Positions 62,781-64,000 of a stretch of 64,000 nt of DNA are shown piece by piece. The stretch is from positions 62,001-126,000 of the forward strand of contig JALHRQ010000007.1 of assembly GCA_022841375.1 (NCBI GenBank), read 5' to 3'. Numbering within the stretch: the stretch's first letter is position 1; each line of letters starts with the position of its first letter. A program made the position numbers and the translations under genes. The stretch is from Burkholderiales bacterium (GTDB lineage: Bacteria; Pseudomonadota; Gammaproteobacteria; Burkholderiales; SG8-41). The notes under the pieces were generated by a model, which searched no databases, was not told where the DNA came from, and saw only the letters and a list, made by a program, of their open reading frames with translations.

Positions 62781-63260
62781 ATGAAAACCAAATGGTCAAA
62801 AACGTTGTCTCTCGCATTGATTTGCAGTCTGTCGGTTCCAGTCGCTGCTATTGCCGACAACCTATTTGCCGGCACCAATGCCAAATGGAAAGCCGAATGC
62901 GGCTCCTGTCATGTCGCCTATCCCGCACAACTGCTGCCCACGAGCTCTTGGCAGCGCATGATGAAAGGTCTCGACAAGCATTTCGGCACTGATGCTTCGG
63001 TCGATACTTCCACCGCGGCGGAGATCGGCGCCTTCCTCGAAAAACATGCCGGCAGCAAACGTGGCATTGCCGGGGAGACCACGATGCGCGTCAGCGAAAC
63101 CGCCTGGTTCGAGCGCGAGCACCGCAAAGTCGATGCCGCGACCTGGAAAAACATCAAGGTCAAAAGCGCCGCGAACTGCGCCGCCTGCCACACCGCAGCC
63201 GAGGCCGGTGATTACCGTGAACGCGGCATCCGCATTCCGCAACAGGAGATTACGCGATGA
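62781..63260 (+). CDS. Diheme cytochrome c (DHC-type)
   Basis: A 159-residue exported protein. A signal peptide of about 25 residues is followed by the haem motif CGSCHVAYPAQLLP (about residues 40-53) and a second motif CAACHTAAEAGDYRERGIRI (about 132-151). This is the two-haem arrangement of DHC proteins found with SHP and a cytochrome b. Its stop overlaps the start of the cytochrome b gene by 4 bases. It probably carries electrons between them. Confidence 0.9.
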   Translation: MKTKWSKTLSLALICSLSVPVAAIADNLFAGTNAKWKAECGSCHVAYPAQLLPTSSWQRMMKGLDKHFGTDASVDTSTAAEIGAFLEKHAGSKRGIAGETTMRVSETAWFEREHRKVDAATWKNIKVKSAANCAACHTAAEAGDYRERGIRIPQQEITR

Positions 63261-63949
63261 CCCAACAATCAATCCTGGTGTGGGATCTGCCCACGCGCGT
63301 ATTTCACTGGCTGCTGGCCGCTTGTTTCGTCGGGGCGTTTGCAACCGGCGACTCTGAACGCTGGCGCGACATCCACATCATGCTCGGCTACACGATGCTG
63401 ATTCTGATCGCGTTCCGGGTGATTTGGGGGGTCATTGGTTCACGTTACGCAAGGTTTGCCTCCTTCGCTTTCGGCCCCGGCCGGGTAGCGGCCTATCTGG
63501 GTTCGCTGCTCAGCACAAAGCCGGAGCATCATGTCGGCCACAATCCCGCAGGCAGCTGGGCGATCTATCTGCTGCTGGGCCTGGCGCTGACCGCAGGCAT
63601 CACCGGTTATGCCGTGCAAAACGAACTCGGCGGCGAATGGCTGGAGGGATTCCATGAAGGCGCCGCCAACGCCATGCTTGCAGTAGTGCTGGCGCACATC
63701 GCCGGCGTCATCGTCAGCAGTTTGCGCCACAGCGAGAACCTGGTCGCCGGCATGATCACCGGCCGCAAAATCGGCGATATCGCCGCAGGGATCCGCAAAC
63801 CGCACCGCATCGTTGCCGTCGTGCTAATGGCCGTCGTCTCCGGATTCTGGGCCTTCGGCAAGCCTTACGTAATGCCGACCGATGCAGCGGTGGCCGCTGT
63901 GTCCAGCCCGGCTGATGCAGATCATGAAAACGATCGCCCGAGCCGTTAA
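63257..63949 (+). CDS. Cytochrome b561-type membrane protein
   Basis: A 230-residue di-haem cytochrome b. It starts LVWDLPTRVFHWLLAACFVG (about residues 6-25), with further histidines in IHIMLGYTMLILIAFRVIWG and FHEGAANAMLAVVLAHIAGV (about 134-153). Four helices form the core, and a hydrophobic segment and acidic tail close it. It probably moves electrons from the quinol pool to the two upstream periplasmic cytochromes. The ATG overlaps the diheme gene. Confidence 0.9.
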   Translation: MTQQSILVWDLPTRVFHWLLAACFVGAFATGDSERWRDIHIMLGYTMLILIAFRVIWGVIGSRYARFASFAFGPGRVAAYLGSLLSTKPEHHVGHNPAGSWAIYLLLGLALTAGITGYAVQNELGGEWLEGFHEGAANAMLAVVLAHIAGVIVSSLRHSENLVAGMITGRKIGDIAAGIRKPHRIVAVVLMAVVSGFWAFGKPYVMPTDAAVAAVSSPADADHENDRPSR

Positions 63950-63958
63950 ACTGGCTTC

Positions 63959-64000
63959 ATGCGCATATTGCTGGTCGAAGATGATGCATTGCTCGGCGAC
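63959..64000 (+). CDS. Response regulator, N-terminal 14 codons only
   Basis: The window ends after MRILLVEDDALLGD, the classical opening of an OmpR-type receiver domain with the paired acidic residues. It starts 9 bases after the cytochrome b stop and probably belongs to the same transcript, so a two-component system may control the cytochrome operon. Confidence 0.75.
   Translation, partial: MRILLVEDDALLGD

Overview
The window looks like a chromosomal segment of a betaproteobacterium. The evidence is the gene order hemC-hemD-hemX-hemY, the aroQ-accB-accC-prmA-DUF3426 cluster, the AlgZ/AlgR-type pair next to argH, the dsbD-tlpA-cutA run, a complete system I cytochrome c maturation operon and many c-type cytochromes. 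Species cannot be named from sequence alone.

Left core block (1-13.2 kb). A short leucine/isovalerate-type pair (enoyl-CoA hydratase and HMG-CoA lyase) is followed by DUF1289 and DUF2889 genes. A long minus-strand run then carries ccmA-ccmI, preceded by an MFS transporter, a GDSL esterase lipoprotein and an FAD-dependent desaturase-like enzyme. A 169-bp gap with a 22-bp tandem repeat separates ccmB from ccmC.

Accessory block (about 13.2-38.5 kb). This mosaic holds: (1) an ECF sigma factor, zinc-finger anti-sigma and periplasmic LTxxQ sensor, followed by two secreted DUF6448 paralogs and an M24 (creatinase-like) protein. The sigma gene and the first DUF6448 gene share a GGAAC-N16-CGTTTA promoter motif. 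(2) A TetR-controlled operon for a complete ABC-type tripartite exporter, with a perfect 26-bp operator and a tiny cytochrome c'-like ORF inside it. (3) Scars of mobile DNA: a RadC/integrase chimera, an IS3 OrfA relic, a DedA stub and a dispersed ~55-bp repeat. (4) A nitric-oxide defence cluster: ygbA, an nnrS interrupted by a stop, norR, norA/ytfE and quinol-dependent norB. Three GGT-N7-ACC NorR sites and a sigma54 promoter lie in the norR-norA gap. A 5-formyltetrahydrofolate cyclo-ligase::DUF6306-like fusion follows norB. (5) A TumE/TumA-type toxin-antitoxin pair, a gene-poor hairpin-rich stretch, and a large serine recombinase whose 3' end runs into an antisense tRNA-Arg(CCG) gene, which probably marks an attachment site.

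Right core block (38.6-64 kb). It carries a membrane-anchored diheme cytochrome c, apaH, a putative ornithine-lipid pair (olsB-olsA), a PfkB kinase, mscL, dgkA, gcvH, DUF3426, prmA, accC-accB-aroQ, tlpA-dsbD, cutA, an NAD-binding epimerase-like gene, a ferredoxin-reductase, the heme operon hemC-D-X-Y, a secreted thioredoxin-fold protein, algR/algZ-type genes, argH, and a DUF1924/diheme cytochrome/cytochrome b561 redox operon. The first 14 codons of a response regulator end the window. Heme synthesis, Ccm, Dsb-type reductants and several cytochromes together indicate a respiratory organism rich in c-type cytochromes, and the NO cluster suggests exposure to nitrosative or denitrifying conditions. 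No nitrite reductase is present here.
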